Assembly (NCBI GenBank): GCA_019685555.1
Contig: JABFQN010000002.1
Span: 62,001-126,000 of the forward strand
Direction: 5' to 3'
Source of the DNA: Candidatus Bathyarchaeota archaeon A05DMB-3
GTDB taxonomy: Archaea; Thermoproteota; Bathyarchaeia; Bathyarchaeales; Bathycorpusculaceae
Length of the DNA stretch: 64,000 nucleotides
How positions within the stretch are numbered: the first letter of the stretch is position 1; each line of letters opens with the position of its first letter. Of this stretch, positions 26,818-35,342 are shown one piece after another. The translations under genes and the position numbers were made by a program. The notes beneath the pieces are model-generated. The model searched no databases. It saw nothing but the letters and a program-made list of their open reading frames with translations, and was not told the origin of the DNA.

Positions 26818-27096
26818 ATGCAAGTTATTGAAATGAAAGCTAAACTCGAGGAGAAAATCAAAGCCTTAGAAGAGGAAAAACGCGTACTTCTAGAGGAAAG
26901 GGATAAGCTTAAGGAGATTTTAGAGTTAAGCGAAAAAGCAAAAGAACTAGAAATAGAAGTTAACAAACTTAAGGATGAGATAAAAACTCTAAGAGATAAA
27001 ATCCCCAAAGACTTACTTAAGGAACTTAGCAAAACCCTTTCTCCCCTAATAAGTGAAACGGAAAAAGAAGAATTGGAGGAAGAAAAACTTTTATGA
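26818..27096 (+). CDS. Small coiled-coil protein
   Basis: 92-aa protein made almost entirely of Glu/Lys/Leu heptads (residues ~3-65), ending in a very acidic tail. GGTGGT lies 5 bases upstream of the ATG. It lies divergent from the zinc-ribbon coiled-coil gene; the two helices could pair with one another, but that is speculation. No recognised family. Confidence 0.55.
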   Translation: MQVIEMKAKLEEKIKALEEEKRVLLEERDKLKEILELSEKAKELEIEVNKLKDEIKTLRDKIPKDLLKELSKTLSPLISETEKEELEEEKLL

Positions 27097-27114
27097 AATG
27101 CGCATTTCTGCCAC

Positions 27115-28074
27115 TCAAATGCTTATATCAAACATCAAACGTTCAACAAGTTCTTTGTAACGGTTTCGAATAGTAACTTCAGTCACTTGTGCTATTTCGG
27201 CAATTTCCCTCTGCGTTTTTCTTTCGCCCGTCAGCACTGAAGCTATGTAGCTTGCTGCAGCCGCTATGCCTGTCGGGCCCCTTCCGGATGTAAGCTTTAA
27301 CTCTTTGGCAGCCGCCAAAATTTTGTGGGCTATTTCCTCAACTTTACCCTGCATTGTTAACTGATTTGAGAATTTGGTTATGTACTGGCTTGGTTTTAAT
27401 GGTGGAATAAAGTAGTTCAACTCCTTTATTAGAAAGCGGTAACTTCGTCCCACCTCTTTTTTATTCACGTTTGAAGCTTGAGCTATCTCTTCAAGGGTTC
27501 TTGGCAACCCACACTGCCTACAAGCCAGATAGATAGCCGCGGATGTTACTCCTTGAATGGATCTTCCACGTATGAGTCTTTCTTTAACGGCTTTTCTATA
27601 GATTAAAGAGGCGGTTTCCAGAATGTTTTTCGGCAAATTCAAGTTGTTAGAAATTTTTGTTATTTCCGACAGTGCAAAGGCGAGGTTGCGTTCCGTTGCA
27701 TCTGAGACTCTTATGCGGCGTTGCCATTTTCTGAGACGGTAAACTTGAGCTTTTTGTCCCGGAGACAATCCTTTTCCATAAATGTCCCGGTCGTGCCAGT
27801 CAATCATTGTGGATAAGCCTTTATCGTGAATAGTGTAGGTTAAGGGTGCTCCAACCCGTGTTCTTTTGGCTCTTTGCTCGTCGTCAAAGGCTCTCCATTC
27901 GGGTCCTCTATCCGCTATTTTCGCGGCTATCACATAACCGCAATCCATACAAACAAGTTCTGCGCATTCGTAATCGCGCATAAGCCTTGTGCTACCGCAC
28001 TCTGGACATGATTGTATTTTGGAATGTTGAGTATGTAAGGTGGGTTTCGCATCCTCAATCTCCGCATCACTCAT
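27115..28074 (-). CDS. tfb: Transcription initiation factor B (TFB)
   Basis: Archaeal TFIIB homologue that bridges TBP-DNA and RNA polymerase. N-terminal zinc ribbon CPECGST...CMDCGYVI, the B-finger/linker region [20 protein letters not shown], and two cyclin repeats (about 120-205 and 215-305) with [11 protein letters not shown] and the C-terminal [12 protein letters not shown] helix that reads the BRE. 319 aa, full size. Directly follows gar1, a pairing found in many archaea. Confidence 0.96.
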   Translation of the reverse strand: MSDAEIEDAKPTLHTQHSKIQSCPECGSTRLMRDYECAELVCMDCGYVIAAKIADRGPEWRAFDDEQRAKRTRVGAPLTYTIHDKGLSTMIDWHDRDIYGKGLSPGQKAQVYRLRKWQRRIRVSDATERNLAFALSEITKISNNLNLPKNILETASLIYRKAVKERLIRGRSIQGVTSAAIYLACRQCGLPRTLEEIAQASNVNKKEVGRSYRFLIKELNYFIPPLKPSQYITKFSNQLTMQGKVEEIAHKILAAAKELKLTSGRGPTGIAAAASYIASVLTGERKTQREIAEIAQVTEVTIRNRYKELVERLMFDISI

Positions 28075-28320
28075 TTACTTTTCCCTTCTCTTTTTCGAGG
28101 GGAGCACGTATAACACCTTATTCACTAAAACTTCGAGTTTGGAGATTTTTGGTTTAACCGCCACGTAAGGCGAGGAAACTGGACCGAAAATGTCGAAAAC
28201 TTCTCCCACAGTCTTTAAATTCTCGTCCACTACGGTTTCGCCTATTTTTGGGGTGTTCTCGATTTTAACTATAATATTTTTACTTGAACTTATGTGAAAC
28301 ACTCGACCTAACCTAATCAA
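28075..28320 (-). CDS. gar1: H/ACA ribonucleoprotein subunit Gar1
   Basis: 81-aa RNA-guided pseudouridylation complex protein. The beta-barrel core pattern is seen in LGRVFHISSSKNIIVKIENTPKIGETVVDENLKTVGEVFDIFGPVSSPYVAVKP, of which the KTVGEVFDIFGPV segment is the most diagnostic. Basic C-terminus. Its stop is directly followed by the tfb start, so both genes are cotranscribed. Confidence 0.9.
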   Translation of the reverse strand: MIRLGRVFHISSSKNIIVKIENTPKIGETVVDENLKTVGEVFDIFGPVSSPYVAVKPKISKLEVLVNKVLYVLPSKKRREK

Positions 28321-28482
28321 CCTTTTAAATTCCCCTCGAAAAACAAAGGTTTCAAACGAGACATATTATTTAAATCTTTCTACGTTGCTTTGCGTAGAGA
28401 AAAGGAGTTTTTATTCCATCGTAGTCGAAACATTCATAAATAGGTGTTGTTGATAAAGACTGTGCATTTAAGGGTGAGGCTT

Positions 28483-28863
28483 ATGTCCAAACCATTCTAT
28501 GTAAAATTTGAAGTTCCGAAGGAAGTTGCAGATGCGGCCTATGAAGCCCTACAAATAGCATCAAAAACGGGCACTGTACGGAAAGGCACAAACGAGACAA
28601 CTAAAGCTGTTGAGAGAGCGCAGGCGAAACTCGTGGTTATTGCGGAAGATGTTGACCCGCCGGAGGTTGTAGCCCATTTGCCACTTCTATGCGAGGAGAG
28701 GAAAGTACCCTACATTTATGTTCCTAGCAAAGAAAAACTGGGGAACGCTGTTGGAATAGATGTTTCCGCCGCCTCGGCATGCATAGTCAACGAAGGAGAC
28801 GCTGGAGGACTAATTAAGGAGATAATTAAGAGGATTGAGCAAGTTAGGAAAGGAACCAAGTAA
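28483..28863 (+). CDS. rpl7ae: Ribosomal protein eL8 / L7Ae, kink-turn binding
   Basis: Binds kink-turns in 23S rRNA, C/D and H/ACA guide RNAs and RNase P. The diagnostic [40 protein letters not shown] and the [13 protein letters not shown] stretch are intact. I begin at [12 protein letters not shown]; an extension of 13 codons upstream is less likely. The stop codon overlaps the start of rps28e (TAATG). Confidence 0.95.
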   Translation: MSKPFYVKFEVPKEVADAAYEALQIASKTGTVRKGTNETTKAVERAQAKLVVIAEDVDPPEVVAHLPLLCEERKVPYIYVPSKEKLGNAVGIDVSAASACIVNEGDAGGLIKEIIKRIEQVRKGTK

Positions 28864-29096
28864 TGAGCAGAGAAAAAGAAACAGCAGCATCGGAAGAAGA
28901 GCTAACCCCAGCGGAAGTCATCCAAGTCATCGGACGGACTGGTGTAACCGGAGAAATAACACAAGTGAGGGTTAGAATTTTAGAAGGAAAAGACAAAGGG
29001 CGCATAATAACCCGCAACGTTAAAGGACCTGTGCGCGTACAAGACATTTTAATGCTTAGGGAAACTGAAAGGGAAGCAAAGAAAATAACACGATGA
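28863..29096 (+). CDS. rps28e: Small ribosomal subunit protein eS28
   Basis: 77-aa 30S protein with the OB-fold S28e core [28 protein letters not shown] and the typical [23 protein letters not shown]-terminus. The acidic N-terminal 15 residues are an archaeal-type extension. Overlaps rpl7ae by 1 nt and precedes rpl24e; the L7Ae-S28e-L24e order is a classic archaeal arrangement. Confidence 0.95.
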   Translation: MSREKETAASEEELTPAEVIQVIGRTGVTGEITQVRVRILEGKDKGRIITRNVKGPVRVQDILMLRETEREAKKITR

Positions 29097-29128
29097 TGTG
29101 GCAATAAACATTTTGGAGGATGACGCTG

Positions 29129-29326
29129 TTGCCTAAACCTAGGAAATGCTCGTTTTGCGGCAACGAGTTTCCAGCGGGCACTGGCATGATGTACGTTAAA
29201 AATGAGGGGTCAATCTTTTGGTTCTGTTCAAGCAAATGTAGAAAAAACTCTTTGAAACTTAAGAGAGACGCGCGGAAACTCAAATGGACAACATACTTCG
29301 GTAAAGAAGAGAAAGGTAAGGCTTAA
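29129..29326 (+). CDS. rpl24e: Large ribosomal subunit protein eL24
   Basis: Zinc-finger ribosomal protein: CSFCGNEFPAGTGMMYV...FWFCSSKCRKN is the family pattern. I choose the TTG at 29129, giving MPKPRKCSFCG as in homologues, because GGAGG at 29115-29119 is 9 bases from it. The ATG at 29120 directly abuts that GGAGG and adds three residues. Nucleoside diphosphate kinase, which often follows in archaea, is absent here. Confidence 0.94.
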   Translation: MPKPRKCSFCGNEFPAGTGMMYVKNEGSIFWFCSSKCRKNSLKLKRDARKLKWTTYFGKEEKGKA

Positions 29327-29334
29327 ACATAAAT

Positions 29335-30861
29335 TCATGTTTCTTTAAGTACTATTCTTTCCCATAAAGGCTTGTTTTGGATACACCCTATGTCTGGTGC
29401 CTTAACATTGCCGTTAAAATAGCCATAGGCTCTTGCTCTGCATCCTCCGCAAATGTACTTGTCTGGGCAGTTTCCGCATCCTACTTCTTTGCCGTTTACA
29501 ATGTATGTTTCTAGGTTTTCCCTTACCCGTAACTGCCAAAGCAATGGGTCATTATCCCATAACCTTTCAAAACTGTCCTTTAACATGTTGCCTAAAACTG
29601 TGTTATCATTTGTTGGGAAGAAGACACATGGTTTTATGTCACCATTAGGCTCTATCGCACAATATAGGCGGCCCGCACCGCAACCACCAAGAAAATTCGC
29701 AACATTTTCCACACCCTTTTTTGCGGCATAATGCGCCTCCACCATGAATTTTTGCCCTATTTGTTGAGACAGTTCCTTTGTAACGCTTGCGTATTGGGGG
29801 CAAGTGCTAAAGAATCGATCTACCTTGATGCTGGACTTTCCAGTTTTTAGTTCCTCCTCTTTAGCCTGCAAGTATAAGCTAATTATTTCTTTACCTATGG
29901 CTTGTAAAACATAGAGCCTCTCATCCGGAGTTAAATCAAGTTCCACATGGATTTTTGCTCGTCCCGTTGGAATATAATTGAAATGCATGAATCGAACGCC
30001 TAAATCTTTAGCCAACTGTAGGATCTTCTCTGTTTCCGCAAAATTATCCTTGTGTAAAACTGTTGCAATACACGTGTCTATGCCCTCTTCCACACAGTTT
30101 TTAACGCCTTTAACTGCCTTTTCAAAGGCGCCAGGTATACCTCTAAACTCGTCGTGCACCGCTGAGGATGCACCATCTATGCTTATCTCTACATAATCCA
30201 CTCCAACATCCTTAACTCTTTTGGCGTTGTCCTTTGTCAACAAGGTTCCATTGGAGGCTATGCTGACATATGGAATGTGCTTTTTGGCATAGGCTGCCAC
30301 CTCAAAGAAATCCTTTCTTGCGAGGGGTTCGCCTCCGCTGAAAGAGAGCGCTGGTAACCCTACACCAGCAATTTTTGAAAGTATGTCAACAACTTGTTTC
30401 GCTTCATCTGTCGACAGTTCTGGAAGTTTTCCACTTCCAGCATCTTCATAACAGTGTTTACATTTCAAATTGCATTTATACGTAAAGTTCCAAACAACTT
30501 CAAAGGGACCGGCAGGCACAAAAGGTATACGTATGCCATATTTTTCTATACCTTTCATCATTAAACCAAAGCCTTTAAACCACGCCCCTCCATATTTGTC
30601 TTTAACAAACTGATTCCGCATGAAATCCTTATCCGCCTTCAAAAGGCGGCTTCCAACCTCATAGAAAGGCTTTGCAATGTTACGACTTATATGTTGGCAT
30701 GTGGGACAAAGGGATATAGGTTCACCTAAAAAATCCTTTAACGAATTCAGAAGCAAACTTCCATCTTTGGGGCATTCTACATCAAATCGGCTAATAAGCC
30801 CCTTCAATAGCGGGTTAACAGCCACCGAAAGCAAAGCGTTTTCTACGGAGTCCATTTGCAT
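29335..30861 (-). CDS. Radical SAM protein with SPASM domain
   Basis: 508-aa enzyme. Residues ~1-120 are an N-terminal extension with a Cys pair (CPTCQHI). The radical SAM core starts with CNLKCKHC (4Fe-4S/SAM site) and continues with FSGGEPLARKDF and SISIDG-like strands. The C-terminal SPASM region has CGAGRLYC...KPCVFF...CGNCPDKYICGGCRARAYGY with enough Cys for two auxiliary clusters. It resembles peptide- or cofactor-maturing radical SAM enzymes. No obvious precursor peptide lies next to it; the divergent 76-aa gene is the only small candidate. Convergent with rpl24e. Confidence 0.85.
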   Translation of the reverse strand: MQMDSVENALLSVAVNPLLKGLISRFDVECPKDGSLLLNSLKDFLGEPISLCPTCQHISRNIAKPFYEVGSRLLKADKDFMRNQFVKDKYGGAWFKGFGLMMKGIEKYGIRIPFVPAGPFEVVWNFTYKCNLKCKHCYEDAGSGKLPELSTDEAKQVVDILSKIAGVGLPALSFSGGEPLARKDFFEVAAYAKKHIPYVSIASNGTLLTKDNAKRVKDVGVDYVEISIDGASSAVHDEFRGIPGAFEKAVKGVKNCVEEGIDTCIATVLHKDNFAETEKILQLAKDLGVRFMHFNYIPTGRAKIHVELDLTPDERLYVLQAIGKEIISLYLQAKEEELKTGKSSIKVDRFFSTCPQYASVTKELSQQIGQKFMVEAHYAAKKGVENVANFLGGCGAGRLYCAIEPNGDIKPCVFFPTNDNTVLGNMLKDSFERLWDNDPLLWQLRVRENLETYIVNGKEVGCGNCPDKYICGGCRARAYGYFNGNVKAPDIGCIQNKPLWERIVLKET

Positions 30862-30927
30862 TAGTGGTCCCTTTTCATACTTATGTATCCGACGACAAAC
30901 CCCTTATAATTTTTCCCAGCGCAGCAT

Positions 30928-30939
30928 TGATATATATCA
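30928..30939. promoter_or_regulatory. TATA-containing 12-bp palindrome between divergent genes
   Basis: TGATATATATCA is a perfect 12-bp palindrome in the 156-base space between the radical SAM gene and the 76-aa gene. It can act as the TATA box for the radical SAM gene (about 70 bases upstream of its ATG). TTGATACA a few bases downstream resembles a half copy. Confidence 0.35.
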
Positions 30940-31017
30940 TTTGTTGATACATTTCAAGCGTTGAAGGAACTGTTTTATTAAGATACGCGATAAATACGCG
31001 TAAAAGAGGGAAACCAC

Positions 31018-31248
31018 ATGGGCGCAAAAAACAGGAAAACACAAAGAAAAATAAACCTTCTAGAAATGTCTGACACAGAAAAAGCGAAAATTATTGAGCA
31101 GCTTAAACAAAACCTACGCCGGTCCATAAGCGAAGCAAAACTATGGAAAGCCTTACTCCAATATGAAACGGTTACAGTAAACGGGCAAGTGGTGTTTTCT
31201 GGGGAAGACTCCTTGAATGGTCTATTGATGCCAAAAACTAATCTATAA
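31018..31248 (+). CDS. Small basic hypothetical protein
   Basis: 76-aa protein. Basic N-terminus (MGAKNRKTQRKINLLEMS) followed by a helical segment DTEKAKIIEQLKQNLRRSISEAKLWKALLQ and a short C-terminal tail. A GAGGG lies about 10 bases before the ATG. No Cys and no known domain. Divergent from the SPASM radical SAM gene; whether it is connected, for example as a substrate, is untested and the lack of Cys argues weakly against it. Confidence 0.5.
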   Translation: MGAKNRKTQRKINLLEMSDTEKAKIIEQLKQNLRRSISEAKLWKALLQYETVTVNGQVVFSGEDSLNGLLMPKTNL

Positions 31249-31338
31249 TACGGGTAGAAGAGAATTCCATAAGACTCTTATAGCAATTTCACGAATAATA
31301 TTTTTTGCAAAAGAAAATGGAGAGGAGAGATTTTCGAT

Positions 31339-33984
31339 ATGTTAAGTGTATCTTATGGCTTTAGACGCGGTTTAAACATGCAAGGAATTGTACTTTCAGC
31401 GATTCTGGCGATATCAATTTTCGTGGCAGTTGCGCCAGCAGCCTTTAACTCCATGAATGGGCTAACGCCCAACGCTGTTCAAAAAATAACAAAGGACGTG
31501 GTCGAAGCAATGCAAACCGCAGATGCTGCCGAACAGGTAAACGTTATTGTTCAAACAACAAATAATGCCGAAGTTGCAAAGGCAATCGAGGAGCTAGGCG
31601 GGCAAGTTTCAATAACATATGAAAGCGTTGAAGCGTTGGCGGCTTCTATACCTGCGCGTAATCTTTTGAGACTCGCCTCGAACAGTCGCGTGGGACGGAT
31701 ATACAAGGATACCATTAGGGAGTTGTGCTACAGCGGTGCGATAACCGAGAATCTAAAATACACTGTTCCACGTGATCCTGTTACGGGTGAACCTGTTCTT
31801 GCTGATGAGCTTGAAGGAGTAGAAGTTGAGCCCATCGCAATAGAGGATATCGCTTCTGTTGAACCTGGGATATACACAAACACCGAGTTGACTGGTGCCA
31901 GCGCTGTTTGGGACGAAACCGCTGGCGCGGGCAGCGTGGTTGTTATTATTGACACTGGAGTTTGGGCTGCTTCCCCTTTGCTTGTCGGAAATGTGATTGG
32001 CGGAATTGACATAAGCCCAGACGTTGGAACACCATATGAAGGATGGGATGCCACAACAAACCACTATCACGGAACCGCATGCGCCCACCTACTTGCAGCC
32101 CACGCTTTACTAAGATTTGCAGCTGGGCATCCATGGGGGGAGGCAATCTTTAACTACGATCCTGTTGGGACCTGGAGAGATGCAGCTGGACGCGTTAATG
32201 TTTATTGCTTTGGAATCGCTCCAGCGGCTTCCATATACGCCATAAAAGTGTTCCCCCACACTGGGGCTGGAGTGCCCTCATCAATTATAATGCAAGCAAT
32301 AGACATAGCAATACAAATGAAAGTAAGTGGAACATTGGACGTAGACGTTATTAGCATGAGCCTCGGCGGTGGAATAGGCGCGGACGGTGAAGACCCAGAG
32401 GACCTGTTGGTTGATGCCGCAACAGAGGCTGGAATAACCGTTGTTGCGGCAGCTGGAAACGAAGGACCAGCCCTATTAAGAGTAGCGTCACCCGGTAGTG
32501 CAAAAACCGCGATAACAGTTGGCGCAGCGATGGACCCAATTCATGAGTGGGTATTCGGTGACATATACTTCTGGGCTTACTATGGGCAACCAGCTGGAAA
32601 TGGCCTCGGTGATGACCTTTGGTATCCGCATGATTACATGGCTATAGTTGACTTCAGCAGCAGAGGACCATCCGCAGACGGAAGACTAAAGCCTGAAGTT
32701 GTTGCCACTGGTTCATGGTGCTTCCTTGGGCTATTCCCAGACGGCCGCATAAGGTTGGGTGGAGGCACATCCTTCTCAACACCCCAAGTTGCCGGAGTTG
32801 CCGCATTACTCAATTCCTACATAGAAGCGAATGAGTTACCCTATGGACCAAAAGAGATAAAGCAAGCCACAATAGACGGTGCAGTGCCAATTCCAGGATT
32901 CACAGCAGAGGAGCAAGGCGCGGGCTATGTTAACGCAGTAAACGCCCTAAACGTCATAAAGTCTGGCACCTTTGGAACCCTTCCAACCACATGGCCCCAC
33001 CACATCGGCGACATATGGTTCCCACCAATAGAAGTAACATGCCTATGCAACGGAAAGGCAACGTTTACCAATATAGTGCTAGAGCCAGCCAAATACCAGT
33101 ACTTCGCCTTCTGGGTCTCAAGCGAAGTTGACGCAATCAAAATCACACTATCCGACGTGGTCCTAGCCGACCCAGAACAACAAAACCCACTCTGGGGCGA
33201 CGCAGGAGTAATATATCTAAGCACAGCTGAAAGAGGCGGCGCAGACAGCTACTACTTCTATGGCTTATACTTCTTTGGAGACGGCGAAATCCTGCTAACA
33301 TCCGATGTTCCACTTGAACCCGGTGTAGTGAGGCTTGCACTTGCAGGTGACTTCTCAAGCTACAATCCCGTGACCGTAGGAAAACTAACAGTTGAAGTGA
33401 CAGAAGTATGGGTTGGAAGCATCGACAAAAAAGTTATCCTATACAACAGCGGTGTCCCAACACAAGCCTTAGTGGAAGTCTACCCTGGAAAAATTGAAGG
33501 ATACTACGGAACAGTTAAACAAGGAGAAACAGACGTATACACATTCAAGATAAAGGACACTAACGGCTTCGCCTTTGTATTCCTATACTGGTACCGCGAC
33601 TGGACAAAGTGGGCCACAAGCGACCTAGACCTAATAATAATCAACCCAGACGGCTCACTAAACGTGGACGGCGCAACCCTAGCCTCACCGGAAGTAGCAA
33701 CGCTGTCAGCCGGACCCGGAGAATACACAATACTCGTAGACGGATACCAAGTATACTTTGACAAAACAGAATACTATTACTTGGAAATAGTGTACCTTGC
33801 CGACACAACACCGCTATGGTCTTCGCCGTTAATAAACCTGAAATGCATGGCATTTGTCCAATCACCAAAATACGGAGTAGCCGTTGTCTGGCTATACAAC
33901 GCCGACTTTGACGCATGGTACATCGGCGGGTTTGCAAACCTCGCCAAAATGCCAAAAGGATGCAAAGGCGCCTTCGCAATTTAA
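31339..33984 (+). CDS. Secreted subtilisin-like serine protease (S8)
   Basis: 881-aa exported protease. Signal segment at about residues 14-36 (GIVLSAILAISIFVAVAPAA), then an I9-like propeptide (QVNVIVQTTNN...LAASIPARNLLRLA). The triad is Asp205 (IIDTG), His244 (HYHGTACAH) and Ser478 (GGTSFSTPQVAG), with oxyanion Asn374 (AAGNEGP). The C-terminal ~340 residues are beta-rich and contain a PPC-like module (GTVKQGETDVYTFKIKDTNG...DLDLIIINPDG). No C-terminal membrane anchor is seen. Likely degrades external proteins, suiting a protein-fermenting lifestyle. Confidence 0.92.
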   Translation: MLSVSYGFRRGLNMQGIVLSAILAISIFVAVAPAAFNSMNGLTPNAVQKITKDVVEAMQTADAAEQVNVIVQTTNNAEVAKAIEELGGQVSITYESVEALAASIPARNLLRLASNSRVGRIYKDTIRELCYSGAITENLKYTVPRDPVTGEPVLADELEGVEVEPIAIEDIASVEPGIYTNTELTGASAVWDETAGAGSVVVIIDTGVWAASPLLVGNVIGGIDISPDVGTPYEGWDATTNHYHGTACAHLLAAHALLRFAAGHPWGEAIFNYDPVGTWRDAAGRVNVYCFGIAPAASIYAIKVFPHTGAGVPSSIIMQAIDIAIQMKVSGTLDVDVISMSLGGGIGADGEDPEDLLVDAATEAGITVVAAAGNEGPALLRVASPGSAKTAITVGAAMDPIHEWVFGDIYFWAYYGQPAGNGLGDDLWYPHDYMAIVDFSSRGPSADGRLKPEVVATGSWCFLGLFPDGRIRLGGGTSFSTPQVAGVAALLNSYIEANELPYGPKEIKQATIDGAVPIPGFTAEEQGAGYVNAVNALNVIKSGTFGTLPTTWPHHIGDIWFPPIEVTCLCNGKATFTNIVLEPAKYQYFAFWVSSEVDAIKITLSDVVLADPEQQNPLWGDAGVIYLSTAERGGADSYYFYGLYFFGDGEILLTSDVPLEPGVVRLALAGDFSSYNPVTVGKLTVEVTEVWVGSIDKKVILYNSGVPTQALVEVYPGKIEGYYGTVKQGETDVYTFKIKDTNGFAFVFLYWYRDWTKWATSDLDLIIINPDGSLNVDGATLASPEVATLSAGPGEYTILVDGYQVYFDKTEYYYLEIVYLADTTPLWSSPLINLKCMAFVQSPKYGVAVVWLYNADFDAWYIGGFANLAKMPKGCKGAFAI

Positions 33985-34033
33985 AACTTCCAGCCTTACC
34001 CCTTCTTTTTCTGTTTCTAAAACCCTTTAGTAG

Positions 34034-34164
34034 TAGCGGGGGGTCGATTTGAACGACCGATCTCTGGGTTATGAGCCCAGCGGGTTAATCTTTACCTGGC
34101 GACAGTAGCGTTCTTCAAACACTTCAGGGCGCCACTAGTCGCCATCTGGCTACCCCACCCCGCT
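34034..34164 (-). tRNA. Initiator tRNA-Met (CAT) with D-arm intron
   Basis: Reverse strand. Acceptor AGCGGGG pairs with CCCCGCT, giving the A1:U72 pair of archaeal initiators; the anticodon arm CTGGG-CTCATAA-CCCAG shows the three G:C pairs and anticodon CAT; T arm GGTCG-TTCAAAT-CGACC; discriminator A; CCA not encoded. The exons match initiator tRNA except for about 54 extra bases in the D arm, after GGGTAGCCAG. Removing them leaves a 77-nt tRNA similar to known archaeal initiators. Confidence 0.9.
34092..34145 (-). other. Intron in the D arm of initiator tRNA-Met
   Basis: Reading the reverse strand, GCC pairs with GGU, flanked by 3-nt bulges AGA and AAA, and the inner helix is UGGCGAC/GUCGCCA (7 bp) extended by UGGCG/CGCUA. 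This is a near bulge-helix-bulge, but the central helix has 3 pairs rather than 4. Cutting after the second bulge base removes 54 nt. A repeated AGAT at the borders leaves the exact junction uncertain by about 2 nt. Confidence 0.7.
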
Positions 34165-34257
34165 ATTTTATGCTGGGATAAACTTTCTTAAATCCTTTTA
34201 GGAAAACCCGGAAACCTTTATTATCTCAATCGGTGTTTTCGATGGTGGGCGAAGCCT

Positions 34258-34902
34258 ATGGACAAGCCATATTTCCGCGAAATTTTCACTCCAATGCTTG
34301 AAAACCCGATATTTGTTCAAGGGCTGCCCGGGTTCGGCAACGTCGGTAAGATTGCTGTTCATCTTTTGATAAGGTTTTGTGGAGCCAAGCCTTTTGCGGA
34401 GTTGTATGCTCCCTATTTTCCGGATTATGTTTCTGTTGATTCTGGTGGTGTTTGCCGCTTGCCCAAATATGAGTTTTATGCTGCACCTATGGAAAAGAAT
34501 GATTTTATAATAATGACTGGGGATACGCAGCCGTCTTTCGAGGATGTTGTTGCACATTATGAACTGTGCGGCGATATACTTGATTTTGTCGCTAAATATG
34601 GCTGCAACCTTGTAATAACCATGGGCGGGGTTCCTTCGTCGGAAAATACGGCGCGGGTTTATGTTGCTGCCACTTCACCGAGGCTTGCCGTTGATTTTAT
34701 GGAGAAGGGCGCCGTAATCTATGGGAAGGGCCGTATTGTGGGCGCCACGGGACTGATGCTTGGGATGGCTAAGGAGCGTGGTTTAGAGGGCATATGTCTA
34801 TTAGGGGCTACAACGGGTTTTAGGGCGGATCGTGGAGCTGGGTTTTCAGTTTTTAAGTTCCTTATGAAGGCGCTTGGGAACGAGGTGAAAGAAGGGTTAT
34901 AA
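34258..34902 (+). CDS. PAC2-family protein (proteasome assembly chaperone-like)
   Basis: 214-aa protein of the PAC2 family (COG2047 type in archaea, formerly annotated as ATP-grasp). Begins with NPIFVQGLPGFGNVGKIAVHLLI, the diagnostic glycine-rich segment, then ITMGGVPSSENTARVYVAATS and IVGATGLMLGMAKERGLEGICLLGAT. Archaeal members are thought to assist proteasome assembly. GGTGGGCGAAG precedes the ATG. It stands between the initiator tRNA gene and a small membrane protein. Confidence 0.85.
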   Translation: MDKPYFREIFTPMLENPIFVQGLPGFGNVGKIAVHLLIRFCGAKPFAELYAPYFPDYVSVDSGGVCRLPKYEFYAAPMEKNDFIIMTGDTQPSFEDVVAHYELCGDILDFVAKYGCNLVITMGGVPSSENTARVYVAATSPRLAVDFMEKGAVIYGKGRIVGATGLMLGMAKERGLEGICLLGATTGFRADRGAGFSVFKFLMKALGNEVKEGL

Positions 34903-34931
34903 GGGAAAACATTAATTTATGCGAAACGTTT

Positions 34932-35186
34932 GTGAATTGTTGGAATGGTGAAAAATTGGGCGCAGGGAAGAAATCCTCTGGGTTTGATTTGAATTCAAAG
35001 TTTTGGAAAACTTTCCTTGTATTGCTTGCTATGGGGCTAATGTTTGTCGGTCCCACTTATGCTGTTCTTGCACTTTGGAAGGTTCTGGATTTGGATTATA
35101 CATTGTCGATGGTTTCGGGTTTTTCTTTGTTCGTGGTTGGCTTGGCGCTTCTGCTGTTTCTTATCAATAGGAAGGTTATTTCCTAA
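34932..35186 (+). CDS. Small two-helix membrane protein
   Basis: 84 aa from the GTG, or 76 aa from the TTG at 34956, which has GGTGA close upstream and gives MGAGKKSSGF. Two hydrophobic helices at about residues 27-47 and 57-79 joined by a short loop (ALWKVLDLDYT). No recognised family. Thirty bases after the PAC2 gene on the same strand, so possibly cotranscribed. Confidence 0.55.
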   Translation: MNCWNGEKLGAGKKSSGFDLNSKFWKTFLVLLAMGLMFVGPTYAVLALWKVLDLDYTLSMVSGFSLFVVGLALLLFLINRKVIS

Positions 35187-35310
35187 GTGTGTATTGCGCC
35201 TCATATGCCCTTAGGGAGCATTATCCTTTCAGCATGTTAGTTCTTCATTGGAAATGAAATAGTTAGGAAGTTGTCAGAAGGGGTTGGTGCTGTTTCCGTA
35301 TAGGAGCAAA

Positions 35311-35325
35311 GCATATAAGATATGC
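35311..35325. promoter_or_regulatory. Inverted repeat overlapping the TATA box of the RHH-like gene
   Basis: GCATAT-AAG-ATATGC is a perfect 6-bp inverted repeat with a 3-base spacer. It contains TATAAG about 26 bases upstream of the ATG at 35343, the spacing expected for a leaderless archaeal transcript. A repressor bound here would block TBP, fitting autoregulation by the RHH-like product. Confidence 0.45.
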
Positions 35326-35342
35326 TGAAAGATATATCATTT

